A DNA stretch of 64,000 nt. Origin: Negadavirga shengliensis. Lineage in GTDB: Bacteria > Bacteroidota > Bacteroidia > Cytophagales > Cyclobacteriaceae. How positions within the stretch are numbered: position 1 is the stretch's first letter; every line of letters starts with the position of its first letter. Made by a program: the position numbers and the translations under genes. This document shows positions 15,607-25,256 of this stretch, piece by piece. The notes under the pieces were generated by a model. That model was not told the DNA's origin, ran no database searches, and was given only the letters and a program-made list of their open reading frames with translations. Location of the stretch: assembly GCF_042652345.1 (NCBI RefSeq), contig NZ_JBHSJJ010000017.1:1-64000 (forward strand), written 5' to 3'.

Positions 15607-15762
15607 CGTCGAAGTATGAAGGTTTAAAAAAGCTGCCTATCGTCACTGCCTTTTAGGGGGATAGGTGGGCTGGAAAAAGGGTGCGGCAGTCTTCTTTCGT
15701 AAGGGGATTCCCAGTGAAAAGTTTCTGAACTCAGATTAATTTAAAACCGCTGAAATGTAATC
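15607..15762 (+). other. Gap inside the thiamin operon
   Basis: 156 bases between the two ThiE-like genes, the only long gap in the operon. It holds CCTATC/GATAGG as an imperfect hairpin (15634-15666) and a fragment CTATCGTCACTGC that resembles dispersed sequence near 59420. No promoter box is evident. Confidence 0.4.
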
Positions 15763-16404
15763 ATGGATAAACTTCAATATATATCGCAGGGGGCTGACCA
15801 CCGCAGTCAGTTTGAAGCCATACAGAAAGCACTGGACGGGGGCTGTACCTGGATCCAGCTCAGATACAAAAACAGCACGCCGTTTGAATTTCACCATTTG
15901 GCCGGCCGGGTGAGGGTACTGACCTCCCATTATAAAGCTACCTTTATTGTCAATGACAATGTCTTGGTGGCCAAGGAAAATGGTGCCGATGGTGTACATC
16001 TGGGACTGGATGATATGTCAGTGCGTGATGCGCGAAGCATTTTAGGACCGGATAAAATCATAGGCGGTACAGCCAACACATGGGAAGATATCGCAAAAAG
16101 GATGGCGGAGAAATGTGATTATATCGGTTTAGGGCCCTACCGTTTTACCCAAACCAAGGAGAAACTAAGTCCCGTTCTTGGCCCGGAAGGTTATAGGAAG
16201 CTGCTGGGTAAACAGAAGGAAGCGGGTGACCGCACCCCCATTTATGCCATAGGCGGAATCAGGGAAGCCGACCTGGAAGGCCTGATGGCTACTGGCATAT
16301 ATGGGGTGGCTATTTCGGGAGAAATTACCCGAAGTGCTGACCCCAAAAACTTAATCCAACGAATATATGAAAAGCTTGAACCAACCATTGAAAATAGCCG
16401 ATAG
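15763..16404 (+). CDS. thiE: Thiamine phosphate synthase ThiE
   Basis: 213 residues. 'GCTWIQLRYKN', 'FIVNDNVLVAKENGADGVHL', 'IGGTANTWEDIAKR', 'CDYIGLGPYRFTQTKEK' and 'IYAIGGI' give the complete ThiE pattern, including the N-D and the GxxxxT loop for phosphate. It joins HMP-pyrophosphate and thiazole phosphate to thiamine phosphate. The 3' end overlaps thiG by 38 bases. Confidence 0.95.
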   Translation: MDKLQYISQGADHRSQFEAIQKALDGGCTWIQLRYKNSTPFEFHHLAGRVRVLTSHYKATFIVNDNVLVAKENGADGVHLGLDDMSVRDARSILGPDKIIGGTANTWEDIAKRMAEKCDYIGLGPYRFTQTKEKLSPVLGPEGYRKLLGKQKEAGDRTPIYAIGGIREADLEGLMATGIYGVAISGEITRSADPKNLIQRIYEKLEPTIENSR

Positions 16405-17161
16405 GGTTTTCCAGTCCCGCTTGTTGCTGGGAACCGGAAAATTCGGCAGTCCTGAGGATATGAAAGCTGCTATTATCCAATCCGGAACGGAAATGGTAAC
16501 AGTGGCTTTGAAAAGGATCGATACGGAGACAGAGACGGATCTGATCTTAGGGCAAATAGACAGGGAAAAAGTACAGCTGCTTCCCAACACCTCGGGGGCA
16601 AGGAATGCCAAAGAGGCCGTCTTCGCCGCACAACTCGCCCGGGAGGCCCTGGAGACCAACTGGCTCAAGCTGGAAATCCACCCTGATCCTAAATATTTGA
16701 TGCCTGATCCCATAGAGACGTTAAAGGCAGCGGAAGAGCTGGTTAAGATGGGTTTCGTGATCCTGCCTTATATCCATGCGGATCCTGTGCTGTGCAAACG
16801 GCTCGAAGAGGTGGGCACTGCGGCGGTGATGCCCCTTGGGTCCCCTATTGGTACCAACAAAGGCCTGAAAACAGACCTTTTTTTGGAAATCATTATTGAG
16901 CAGAGCAAGGTGCCGGTTATCGTTGATGCGGGGATCGGCAGCCCCTCGGATGCGGCCAAAGCCATGGAGATGGGTGCGGATGCGGTACTGGTGAATACGG
17001 CCATTGCCGTGGCGGGAAACCCCGAAAATATGGCCCGGGCATTCCAAATGGCGGTGGTTTCCGGAAGGATCGCCCATGAGTCGGGGTTGGGCAAACAACA
17101 GGATTACGCAGAGGCATCAAGCCCTTTGACCGGGTTCTTGAACGAGCGGGAAGATGAATAA
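16367..17161 (+). CDS. thiG: Thiazole synthase ThiG
   Basis: 264 residues. 'RLLLGTGKFGSPEDMKAAI', 'LKLEIHPDPKYLMPDPIETL', 'AAVMPLGSPIGTNKGLK' and 'VIVDAGIGSPSDAAKAMEMG' are the ThiG barrel motifs. It condenses deoxyxylulose phosphate, dehydroglycine and ThiS-bound sulfur to the thiazole. It overlaps both thiE (38 bases) and thiH (8 bases), implying translational coupling. Confidence 0.97.
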   Translation: MKSLNQPLKIADRVFQSRLLLGTGKFGSPEDMKAAIIQSGTEMVTVALKRIDTETETDLILGQIDREKVQLLPNTSGARNAKEAVFAAQLAREALETNWLKLEIHPDPKYLMPDPIETLKAAEELVKMGFVILPYIHADPVLCKRLEEVGTAAVMPLGSPIGTNKGLKTDLFLEIIIEQSKVPVIVDAGIGSPSDAAKAMEMGADAVLVNTAIAVAGNPENMARAFQMAVVSGRIAHESGLGKQQDYAEASSPLTGFLNEREDE

Positions 17162-18269
17162 CAGTTTCAAAAACATATTTGAAAAACTGGATTGGAACGC
17201 CCTTAAAGAAGGGATTTACCGTAAAAAATCCACAGATGTCCTGAGGGCCTTAAACCGCAACAAAAGGAGCTTGGATGATTTCATGGCCCTGATTTCCCCA
17301 GCCGCGGAACCCTATCTGGAAAGGATGGCGCAGCTTAGCCATCAGGCCACACGGGAGCGTTTTGGGAAAACCATCCAGCTTTTTGCGCCCATGTACGTGA
17401 GCAACGAATGCCAGAATATCTGTACATATTGCGGTTTCAGTTTTCACAACAAAATTCCCCGGAAGACCCTGACGGAAGCGGAATTGCTGGAGGAGGTAAA
17501 AGCCATCAAAAAGATGGGTTTTCAGCACATTCTCCTTGTTTCCGGGGAGGCCAATTACACCGTCAACATCAGTTATTTTTCCAAGGCAGTGGCGCTTATC
17601 CGGGAGTGTTTCGCGAATATTTCCATAGAAGTCCAGCCTTTGGAGCAGGAAGAATATGAAGCCTTACGCCGGCTTGGGGTATATGCGGTGCTGGTATACC
17701 AGGAGACCTATCACCGGGAGGTTTATAGGGAATATCATCCCAAAGGCAAGAAATCGAATTTTGATTACAGGCTGGAGACGCCCGACAGGATCGGGCGGGC
17801 CGGCATTCATAAAATCGGCTTGGGGGTATTGTTGGGGCTGGAGGACTGGCGCACCGACAGCCTGATATGTGCTCATCACCTGGATTATCTGGAGAAGACC
17901 TATTGGCAGAGCAAGTACTCCATTTCCTTTCCCCGCATGCGTCCAGCGGAGGGCATCATCGAGCCCAATGTGGTGGTGAGTGACAAAAACCTGGTCCAAC
18001 TGATCTGCGCTTACCGGCTTTGGAATCCCGATCTGGAAATTTCCCTGTCCACCAGGGAGTCTGAAAAATTCCGGGAAAATGTGCTTCCTTTGGGGGTGAC
18101 CAGCATGAGTGCCGGATCCAGGACCAATCCCGGCGGCTATGCTGTGGCAGAGGAATCATTGGAGCAGTTTGAGATCTCCGATCACCGCAGCCCGGCGGAA
18201 GTACAGGAGATGATACGGAAGAAAGGGTATGATCCGGTGTGGAAGGATTGGCAGCCGATGGAAGTTTAG
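17154..18269 (+). CDS. thiH: 2-iminoacetate synthase ThiH
   Basis: 371 residues. The radical-SAM motif CQNICTYCGF (CxxxCxxC) is near residue 85. The presence of ThiH rather than ThiO means dehydroglycine is made from tyrosine by a radical cleavage (anaerobic-type route). Tyrosine is also the product of the aroma operon at 29 kb. Last gene of the thi operon; no terminator with a T-run was found in the 240 bases behind it. Confidence 0.96.
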   Translation: MNNSFKNIFEKLDWNALKEGIYRKKSTDVLRALNRNKRSLDDFMALISPAAEPYLERMAQLSHQATRERFGKTIQLFAPMYVSNECQNICTYCGFSFHNKIPRKTLTEAELLEEVKAIKKMGFQHILLVSGEANYTVNISYFSKAVALIRECFANISIEVQPLEQEEYEALRRLGVYAVLVYQETYHREVYREYHPKGKKSNFDYRLETPDRIGRAGIHKIGLGVLLGLEDWRTDSLICAHHLDYLEKTYWQSKYSISFPRMRPAEGIIEPNVVVSDKNLVQLICAYRLWNPDLEISLSTRESEKFRENVLPLGVTSMSAGSRTNPGGYAVAEESLEQFEISDHRSPAEVQEMIRKKGYDPVWKDWQPMEV

Positions 18270-18512
18270 GGTGGAGAGGGGTTAAACCACAGATTTCACA
18301 GCCTATTAGCAGGAGGGTTGTTGGGGATTGATTTTTGGATAGACTTTTAACCAAATAATTCCAATCCTTCGTGCTAATTCGAGTAATCCCCCGAATCCCT
18401 TTGACCGGATCCGGGGCCAGACACTCCCGGAAACCAGCGCCCGCACAAACAAATAACCCGGAACAGTATTTTTTACATGGTCAAATATTTTTCCCCATGC
18501 CGATTAAAAAGT

Positions 18513-19088
18513 CTAGAACGACTTGCCTACTGAGAATCTGAACAACTGATTTTTTCCGGACTGGTCCGTATAGTTGGTGTCAATCACTCCAAACTCCGCG
18601 GTAGCCTGTAAATTGAGACCGAAAGGCAGTCCATGATAACCCAGCCCGAGAACGCCGGCCAGATCGTACCCCTTCACGGCTTCCTTGGACGTTTCTCTTT
18701 CACTGCCGTATCCTGAAGACCGGAATAAAAACAAAGAAGCCTGTGGCCCGGCGATCAGATCAAAATCTCCCGTTACATTGTATTTCAACAGGACTGGCAC
18801 ATCCAGGTATTTGAATCTGTCAGTGTGATAATGAGTAGTATAGTTAAGTTTATCTTTAATCCCTTTTTGGGAGTACATAATGGCAGGCTCAACCATCCAC
18901 TTGTCCTTTATCTGATACTGATAATAGCCCCCAAAATGATACCCAACAAGGGTGTTCACGTCCAATTGGGGAATATTGGACAATTGGGTACCGGCCCTGA
19001 CACCAAATCCAATGTGCTGAGCTTTCAGTTCCTGAGTCACTGTTCCCGCAAACAGGAACATCACAGCTATCCAAACTATCCTTATCAT
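18513..19088 (-). CDS. Outer-membrane beta-barrel protein (PorT-like family)
   Basis: 191 residues with a signal peptide cleaved near 'TVTQELKAQHIGFGVRAGTQ'. The mature protein alternates polar and aromatic residues as in eight-stranded barrels ('HFGGYYQYQIKDKWMVEPAI') and ends 'NQLFRFSVGKSF' with a C-terminal Phe. This is the PorT/OMP_b-brl_2 type common in Bacteroidota. Function unspecified. Monocistronic. Confidence 0.82.
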   Translation of the reverse strand: MIRIVWIAVMFLFAGTVTQELKAQHIGFGVRAGTQLSNIPQLDVNTLVGYHFGGYYQYQIKDKWMVEPAIMYSQKGIKDKLNYTTHYHTDRFKYLDVPVLLKYNVTGDFDLIAGPQASLFLFRSSGYGSERETSKEAVKGYDLAGVLGLGYHGLPFGLNLQATAEFGVIDTNYTDQSGKNQLFRFSVGKSF

Positions 19089-19276
19089 ATTTCTTTTTTA
19101 AAATAAAAGCCTGTGGTCCAATAAAGACCGAAGATAATAAAATGGGTTTTTATATTCGGGTTTTTGGGCTGACTTTCTTTTGTTTTGATTGGCAAGTTCT
19201 CAATTTTCGCAGGAGCTGTTTTCCCGTGCCGGGTCAAAGACCTGGCTTGAGCCCTTCGCTTTCGCGACAAGTTTTT

Positions 19277-19735
19277 TTACACATATTCAATTTCAATAGC
19301 CATCTCCTCATCCACGAGGTCTATGGGAACGATAAAAAACAAATAGGTCCTGGCAATCGTTGGAAAATCCGTGACCCTTAATTCAATGCCCAGGATGTAT
19401 TCATCTTCACAGGTATTGATCAGGCGTTGGCTTTCAATAACGTGATCATTGTTTGTCTCCACATCGCCCACGATCAGGAAATCGGTTTCAAAGTCAATGG
19501 AGGGAAAATTTTCCAGACAGTAATGAAAGGCTTCCATTTCTTCCGGTGAGGTTATTCTCAAATGGTCAGACTCTTCCAAAAGCGGACCAAGGGTTTCGTT
19601 GAGACAATCGGTTTCTCTGGCCCAATCGGCTTCAATAGGCACGTCAATGGGGGTACAGGCAGACTCTTCCTCGTCCCCGCAGGCCATAATAAAAAGGACC
19701 ATAATAACTATCAGGAGGAATGAGTTGGTTTTCAC
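19277..19735 (-). CDS. Small lipoprotein of unknown function
   Basis: 152 residues starting with GTG (19733-19735); no ATG gives a signal peptide. 'FLLIVIMVLFIMACGDEEES' is a lipoprotein signal with lipobox MAC-G. The mature part is acidic with four further Cys. I recognise no family. It lies downstream of fdhA on the same strand, separated by a terminator-like hairpin. Confidence 0.65.
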   Translation of the reverse strand: MKTNSFLLIVIMVLFIMACGDEEESACTPIDVPIEADWARETDCLNETLGPLLEESDHLRITSPEEMEAFHYCLENFPSIDFETDFLIVGDVETNNDHVIESQRLINTCEDEYILGIELRVTDFPTIARTYLFFIVPIDLVDEEMAIEIEYV

Positions 19736-19765
19736 GGCAGTTGGTTTAGAAATGTCATTTTTTAA

Positions 19766-19797
19766 AAAAGCATAGTCCCGATCAGAAGACCGGGACT
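19766..19797 (-). terminator. Intrinsic terminator of the formaldehyde dehydrogenase gene
   Basis: On the minus strand AGTCCCGGTC and GATCGGGACT pair over ten positions (one G-U) around a TTCT loop. TTTTTT follows within five bases. Confidence 0.75.
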
Positions 19798-19823
19798 TTG
19801 GGCTTGGTATCCCTTGCGCTTCA

Positions 19824-21014
19824 TCAGTTGGGTATCATCCCATGGGGATCTATCACAAATTTTTTGGCCGCGCCACCATCAAAATCCTTATACCCCTGCA
19901 CGGAATCCTGGAGTGAAATGATCTGTACATTGACGGCTTTGGCGATCTGTACCTTATCATATAAGATGGCATTCATCAATTGCCTGTGGTACTTCATTAC
20001 GGGACATTGGCCGGTATGGAAACTATGGGACTTGGCCCAACCCAGGCCCAGCCGTATACTCAGACTTCCTTTTTTGGCAGCTTCGTCCACGGCACCGGGG
20101 TCTCCTGTCACATACAGGCCGGGAATGCCTATACCGCCTCCGGCCCTGGTGACATCCATAACCGAATTCAGGACGGTTGCCGGCATTTCCTTGTCTGCAT
20201 TGGCTCCATGGCCCCTGGCTTCAAAGCCCACACAGTCTACCGCACAGTCTACCTCGGGTACCCCCACGATTTCCGCTATGGCATCGGGTAGCGGGGTATC
20301 ATTTCTCAAATCTATGGTTTCACAGCCAAAACTCCTGGCTTGTTCCAGCCGCTCAGGAATCATGTCGCCCACGATGACCACGGCGGCGCCCAACAGGTGG
20401 CAGGATGCAGCACATGCCAATCCCACCGGGCCCGCACCTGCCACATACACGATGGCTCCGGGCCCTACCCCGGCGGTTACCGCACCGTGGTAGCCGGTAG
20501 GAAAAATATCGGATAACAGGGTGAGGTCCTTGATTTTCTCCATGGCCTGGTCCGGATCAGGAAATTTCAACAGGTTGAAATCCGCGTAAGGCACCATGAC
20601 ATACTCTGCCTGGCCGCCTACCCAGCCGCCCATGTCTACATAGCCGTAGGCAGCGCCAGGCCTTGCGGGGTTCACATTTAAACAGATGCCTGTTTTTCCT
20701 TCTTTACAGTTTCGGCACCTGCCGCAAGCGATATTAAAAGGCACAGATACGAGATCCCCCTCTTTGATGAATTCCACATCCCTTCCTGCTTCTATGACCA
20801 CCCCTGTGATCTCATGCCCCAGAATAAGGCCCTCGGGTGCTGTGGTACGGCCCCGGACCATGTGTTGGTCACTGCCGCAGATATTGGTGGAGACAATTTT
20901 GATAATGACTCCGTGGTGGCATTGGCGGTCTCCAAGGGCAAGTTTGGGATAGTCGATTTCCCTTACTTCTACTTTTCCGGGTTTTACATAGGCTACGCCG
21001 TGGTTTTTACACAT
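19824..21014 (-). CDS. fdhA: Zn-dependent, glutathione-independent formaldehyde dehydrogenase
   Basis: 396 residues. 'STNICGSDQHMVRGRTTAPE' and 'LILGHEITGVVIEAG' contain the catalytic-zinc Cys, His and Glu. 'CGRCRNCKEGKTGIC' holds the structural-zinc cysteines. 'VYVAGAGPVGLACAASCHLLG' is the Rossmann motif. The long insert with 'GYVDMGGWVGGQAEYVMVPY' is diagnostic for the FdhA/dismutase branch with tightly bound NAD. Predicted role: oxidation or dismutation of formaldehyde. No C1 genes are adjacent. Confidence 0.9.
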   Translation of the reverse strand: MCKNHGVAYVKPGKVEVREIDYPKLALGDRQCHHGVIIKIVSTNICGSDQHMVRGRTTAPEGLILGHEITGVVIEAGRDVEFIKEGDLVSVPFNIACGRCRNCKEGKTGICLNVNPARPGAAYGYVDMGGWVGGQAEYVMVPYADFNLLKFPDPDQAMEKIKDLTLLSDIFPTGYHGAVTAGVGPGAIVYVAGAGPVGLACAASCHLLGAAVVIVGDMIPERLEQARSFGCETIDLRNDTPLPDAIAEIVGVPEVDCAVDCVGFEARGHGANADKEMPATVLNSVMDVTRAGGGIGIPGLYVTGDPGAVDEAAKKGSLSIRLGLGWAKSHSFHTGQCPVMKYHRQLMNAILYDKVQIAKAVNVQIISLQDSVQGYKDFDGGAAKKFVIDPHGMIPN

Positions 21015-21380
21015 TTCTTTAAAATTTTGGTTGACAAATTGGGTTTATGGCTGGTCTAACCTGAGATGTAGGTCAAACCGGATATGATTTTTAAGTTAGG
21101 AAATTTTTCCTAATAATCCTGTAATCGGATTGAAATCAATTGGAAGTGAGGTGATGGAGGGGAGTGATCGGTGATTTAGTGATCGGGGGGATGGGTTTTT
21201 GGGAAATAAGATATCAGGAGAGAATGGGGGACCATTGCCGTGTCCCGATTGAGTAGCGAAAAAGGTTTTTTGAACTTGATTTTAACAAATTGGATAACAA
21301 TGGTAGAGAAAGGCTTTGCAATTTCCGTTACTATTAGTTTAAATCCTTATATTTATTAAAGCACCTTTAAGAAAACGCGT
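21015..21380. other. Intergenic region between divergent genes
   Basis: 366 bases upstream of fdhA (minus) and the esterase fusion (plus). It contains a short direct repeat (GTGATCGG, three copies within 21165-21190). TATATTTA near 21348 is one base off a -7 box for the plus-strand gene. No gene is seen. Confidence 0.4.
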
Positions 21381-22796
21381 ATGACCCGTGATTTTTATTC
21401 TTCCGCTATCTTTTTTACGATAATGTACCTTTTGGTGGGGCTTTTCATGTCTATCATTTCTTTTGCGCTGGGAGAAAGGGTGTTGGGATTGCAATCACTT
21501 GCCAGTTCAGCCATTTTCCAGTTTCTGATGGTGTTGGTTTGGTTGTTGATTCTACTGAGATACTATCATTACAAACAATATTGGTTCCCTTTTTGGGCAG
21601 GGGTGGTTTTCCTGGCGCCACATGTTTTTCAATTTGTCCTGTTACTCGATTTCTTGGCTACCTATGAACTTTCAGTTTATTACTACCCGTCTGTTTACCT
21701 GGTTATAGGAATGAATACCCTTCACGGATTAAGTCTTATATTTTCGGCGGCGGGCAAAAGAAGGTGGTTAAAATTAGCCGGTATATTCATGGCCCTTTCC
21801 GGGCTCATCATGCTGTCTTTTTTTATCTGGGGGATGGGTTCCGTCGATATTCGGGCCAGTGGTTTCCTATCAGAAGTACAGTTGGGGGCATCTTTTATCA
21901 GCAGTATAGGCCTTGTTTTTTTTATTCTGAATTTCCGTAATGAAAGGCAAATGGCCGGGGAAGACAGTGCTTCCCGCCAACAGGCGCTGGTGGGCACCAT
22001 GAATGCGGTAGGGTTTATTGCTATGGTGGCTGGGCTGTTCGTTGGCGTTAGAGTAGCCAATGAAAGCCATTGGATGTTAGGTCATCCGGAATATGTGCAT
22101 GAAGCGCTGGCAGAAATCGTTGCGCCGTTTGAAGCCCGGACCTATGTGAACGGCCAGGGAGACGGCTTGCGGTACCGCTTGATGAAGCCTTTGGATTATG
22201 ATTCCACCAAGCAATACCCCCTGGTGATATCCCTCCACGGAAGCGGAGGACGTGGAAGTGATAATGCAAGGCAAATTGTAACCACGATTTTACCCCAAAT
22301 ATTGGTCAAACCGGAGAATAGAATAAAATACCCTGCCTTTCTTTTTGTACCCCAATGTCCTCTTAACTCCTGGTGGGGTGGCCGTTCAAGTGACATGGAA
22401 GTCGACTTCCTGGTGTTGGAGTGTATTTTAGCCTTGGAGAAAGAGTTCCCGATTGATGGAAAAAGGCGCTATGTGACCGGTGTTTCTATGGGTGGATATG
22501 GCACCTGGCACCTGATCGGTACGCGGCCTGAGTTGTTTGCCGCGGCAGTTCCTATCGCCGGAGCGGGGAATCCCGCACTTGCTCCCAATATGGTGGATGT
22601 ACCTGTGTGGGCGTTTCACGGAGCAAAAGATGGGTTCGTTGCGGTAAGTGGGTCCCGAAGTATGATTGAGGCGATCAAAAAAGCCGGAGGAAATCCCCAT
22701 TATACAGAGTATCCCGATAAAGCGCACAATCTTACAGAGCCAATTACCAACACACCTGAATTGCTGGATTGGCTTTTTGCTCAGAAACGTGAATGA
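21381..22796 (+). CDS. Seven-helix membrane domain fused to an alpha/beta-hydrolase (esterase)
   Basis: 471 residues. Residues 1-235 contain about seven hydrophobic helices. From about 250 an esterase of the PHB-depolymerase/dienelactone-hydrolase type follows: 'YPLVISLHGSGGRGSDNARQ' (oxyanion region), nucleophile elbow GVSMGGYGTW, acid in GAKDGF and His in DKAHNL, so a full Ser-Asp-His triad. The hydrolase domain probably faces the periplasm if seven helices are correct and the N-terminus is cytosolic. The C-terminal domain is known as a secreted esterase; the membrane half is not recognised. Confidence 0.8.
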   Translation: MTRDFYSSAIFFTIMYLLVGLFMSIISFALGERVLGLQSLASSAIFQFLMVLVWLLILLRYYHYKQYWFPFWAGVVFLAPHVFQFVLLLDFLATYELSVYYYPSVYLVIGMNTLHGLSLIFSAAGKRRWLKLAGIFMALSGLIMLSFFIWGMGSVDIRASGFLSEVQLGASFISSIGLVFFILNFRNERQMAGEDSASRQQALVGTMNAVGFIAMVAGLFVGVRVANESHWMLGHPEYVHEALAEIVAPFEARTYVNGQGDGLRYRLMKPLDYDSTKQYPLVISLHGSGGRGSDNARQIVTTILPQILVKPENRIKYPAFLFVPQCPLNSWWGGRSSDMEVDFLVLECILALEKEFPIDGKRRYVTGVSMGGYGTWHLIGTRPELFAAAVPIAGAGNPALAPNMVDVPVWAFHGAKDGFVAVSGSRSMIEAIKKAGGNPHYTEYPDKAHNLTEPITNTPELLDWLFAQKRE

Positions 22797-22853
22797 AAGT
22801 TTAACAGCGATTGCCGCAGAAACTTTCTATTCCCTATACCGCATTCACCATTG

Positions 22854-23100
22854 ACAGGGCATTCAGGAAACGGGGAATCGGGAACAGGGAACAGTAAATC
22901 GTGCAGAAACCTTCCATTTACTTTACGGCATTCGCCACTCACAGACTATTCAGAAAACAGTAAAAAGGGAACCGGAAATCGAACGAAATCCCCCCATTAA
23001 CTTTTCCCTATTCCCTTTTCATTGGGCATTCAGGAAACGGGGAATCGGGAAAAGGGAATAGTAAACACGGGCGAAACCTTTCCATTCACCTTTCCCCCTT
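22854..23100 (+). repeat. Three degenerate copies of an ~85-bp intergenic repeat
   Basis: The core ACAGGGCATTCAGGAAACGG occurs at 22854 and again at about 23021, and a weaker copy (ACAGACTATTCAGAAAACAG) lies at 22941. Each is followed by GGGAA-rich sequence and then a GAAACCTT-CCATT-type segment. Spacings are about 87 and 80 bases. The block fills the gap between two convergent genes and has no open frame. Confidence 0.65.
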
Positions 23101-23112
23101 CCTGCAATTTCA

Positions 23113-25173
23113 TCACCAGATCCTCACCCTGTCCTCAGGTGCCACATACATATTGTTGCCTTCATTGACATCAAAGGCCTCATAAAAGGCATCAATGTTG
23201 ACAAGGGGGCCGTTGGCGCGGTACTGGGCTGGGGAATGGGGATCGGTTTGGACCTGGGTTCTCAGGGCTTCGTCCCTGCTCTTGGTTCTCCATACGGTGG
23301 CCCAGGAGATAAAAAACCTTTGCTCAGGGGTGAACCCATCAATGTTTTCCGGACGTCCATGTTGATCCAGGTGTTTTTGCAGCCCGTCATAGGCTACCAG
23401 AACGCCTCCCAAATCACCGATATTTTCTCCCAAAGTCAGGTTTCCTTTTACAAAGACCCCTTCCAAGGGCTCATATTGGTCAAACTGGGCTACCAGCTGG
23501 TCGGTACGCTGCTTGAAGTTTTCCAGGTCTTCTTCCTGCCACCAGTTTTTGAGGTTGCCTTGGGCATCATAGCGGCTTCCCTGATCATCAAATCCATGGG
23601 AAATCTCATGGCCTATCACCGCTCCTATCCCGCCGTAATTGACGGCAGCGTCTGCCTTGTAGTTATAAAAAGGCGGCTGGAGAATGCCGGCGGGGAAAAC
23701 GATCTCATTCCAGGTAGGATTGTAGTAGGCGTTTACCGTTTGGGGTGTCATGAACCACTCCGATCTGTCCACGGGTTTCCCCAGCTTGTCCAGGCTTTCC
23801 TGGAACCGGAAGTTGGCTGCATGCAGGACATTGCCAATATATGAGGCCGATTCCGGATCGCCATCCACTTCCAGATCACCGTAATCCTTCCATTCATCCG
23901 GAAAGCCTATCTTGACAGTGAAGGTGGAAAGTTTCTCCATGGCCTTTTCCTTGGTTTCATCGGTCATCCAGTCCAGCTTTTGGATCCTTTCACCCATGGC
24001 TTCCAGGATGTTGTCCACCATTTCCATGGCTTTGTCCTTGGCTTCCTGGGGGAAGTATTCTTCGGTGTAAAGTTTGCCTATGGCTTCTCCGGCGGCATAT
24101 TCGGCGCTGGCAAGCACCCTTTTCCACCTTGCCCTCATTTCTTCGGTACCTTGGAGTTCCCGTCCATAAAAATCAAAATTGGCTTTTACAAAATCGTGAC
24201 TCAGATAAGGGGCGGCCCTGTCGAGTACTTTCCAGGTAAGGTATTCTTTCCAGGTATTAACCGGCATGGTTCGAAGGATATTTTCCAGTTCCTCCATAAA
24301 TTTCGGAGTAGAGATGATCAGTTCATCCGTATCGGCTTCTATGGCATCCAGATAAGCTTTCCAGTCGATGGAAGGCGTGAGCACATTCAGTTCGTCGGCC
24401 GTGAATTTATTATAACGGGCTTCTGCGTCACGCATCTCTATACGGGTCTTGCTGGCCTTCGCCAACCTGGTTTCCAACTCCAGAATATTCGAAGCCGCTT
24501 TTTTGGCATCCGCTTCTTCATATCCGATTTTCCGGAGCATTTCCGCAATATGCTGTTCGTACTTTGCCTTTATTTCTTTGAACTTTTCATTGGAGTCGTC
24601 CACATAATAATCACGGTCTGGCAAACCCAGGCCACCCTGGGATAAGTAAAGCGCGTTTTTTTCTGAATCTTTGGCGTCTGTGTTGACGCCCATGCTAAAA
24701 AATGCCCCCATGCCGTAGGGTTGCTGGCGGTGGAGGAACTCCTGCAGGTCTTTGTTGTCTTTGATCCTGTCAATATGATCAAACCATTGTAAAAGGGGGG
24801 CATACCCTTTCTTTTCAGCCAAGACCGAATCCATGCCAACGGTATAAAAGTCAATGGCTTTGCGTTGGTCACTGCCTTCCGGATAATCGGTGGGGTTATT
24901 TTTGGCCCTTTCCAAAACGGTCAATACCGCGTCATTGTTGAATTCGCGGAGTTCAAGGAAACTGCCCCATCTCCCTTGGTCTGCCGGGATTTCTGTTTGC
25001 GCTATCCATCTGCCATTGACGAACATAAAGAAATCGTCTTGGGGTCTCACAGTGGAATCCATATAGGCTAAATTGATGGCTTCTACCGCTTCCTCTTCTT
25101 CAAAATCCCGGGAACAGCCTGTGAACAAACCTGTTGTCCAAAGGATGACAATGATTATAAATGGCTTTTTCAT
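23113..25173 (-). CDS. M13-family zinc metallopeptidase (neprilysin/PepO-like lipoprotein)
   Basis: 686 residues. The signal 'ILWTTGLFTGCSRD' places a lipidated Cys at about residue 20. Zinc site: IGHEISHGFDDQG (HExxH) plus ENIGDLGG (ExxxD). 'VNAYYNPTWNEIVFPAGILQ' is the M13 substrate-binding stretch, and the protein ends VRIW, close to the family's usual C-terminal W. Predicted role: extracytoplasmic cleavage of oligopeptides. Full length. Confidence 0.95.
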   Translation of the reverse strand: MKKPFIIIVILWTTGLFTGCSRDFEEEEAVEAINLAYMDSTVRPQDDFFMFVNGRWIAQTEIPADQGRWGSFLELREFNNDAVLTVLERAKNNPTDYPEGSDQRKAIDFYTVGMDSVLAEKKGYAPLLQWFDHIDRIKDNKDLQEFLHRQQPYGMGAFFSMGVNTDAKDSEKNALYLSQGGLGLPDRDYYVDDSNEKFKEIKAKYEQHIAEMLRKIGYEEADAKKAASNILELETRLAKASKTRIEMRDAEARYNKFTADELNVLTPSIDWKAYLDAIEADTDELIISTPKFMEELENILRTMPVNTWKEYLTWKVLDRAAPYLSHDFVKANFDFYGRELQGTEEMRARWKRVLASAEYAAGEAIGKLYTEEYFPQEAKDKAMEMVDNILEAMGERIQKLDWMTDETKEKAMEKLSTFTVKIGFPDEWKDYGDLEVDGDPESASYIGNVLHAANFRFQESLDKLGKPVDRSEWFMTPQTVNAYYNPTWNEIVFPAGILQPPFYNYKADAAVNYGGIGAVIGHEISHGFDDQGSRYDAQGNLKNWWQEEDLENFKQRTDQLVAQFDQYEPLEGVFVKGNLTLGENIGDLGGVLVAYDGLQKHLDQHGRPENIDGFTPEQRFFISWATVWRTKSRDEALRTQVQTDPHSPAQYRANGPLVNIDAFYEAFDVNEGNNMYVAPEDRVRIW

Positions 25174-25256
25174 AGTTGTCAGTAAATATAGTTGCTTATG
25201 GAAACCATGGGCCTAGATCCAGGTCCATGGTCCAAAGGAATTTGCTTTTTTTAATT

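Noticed and set aside
19142..19381. Plus-strand frame of 79 codons between two minus-strand genes
   Set aside because: It runs into the antisense of the lipoprotein gene and shows no domain or promoter box.
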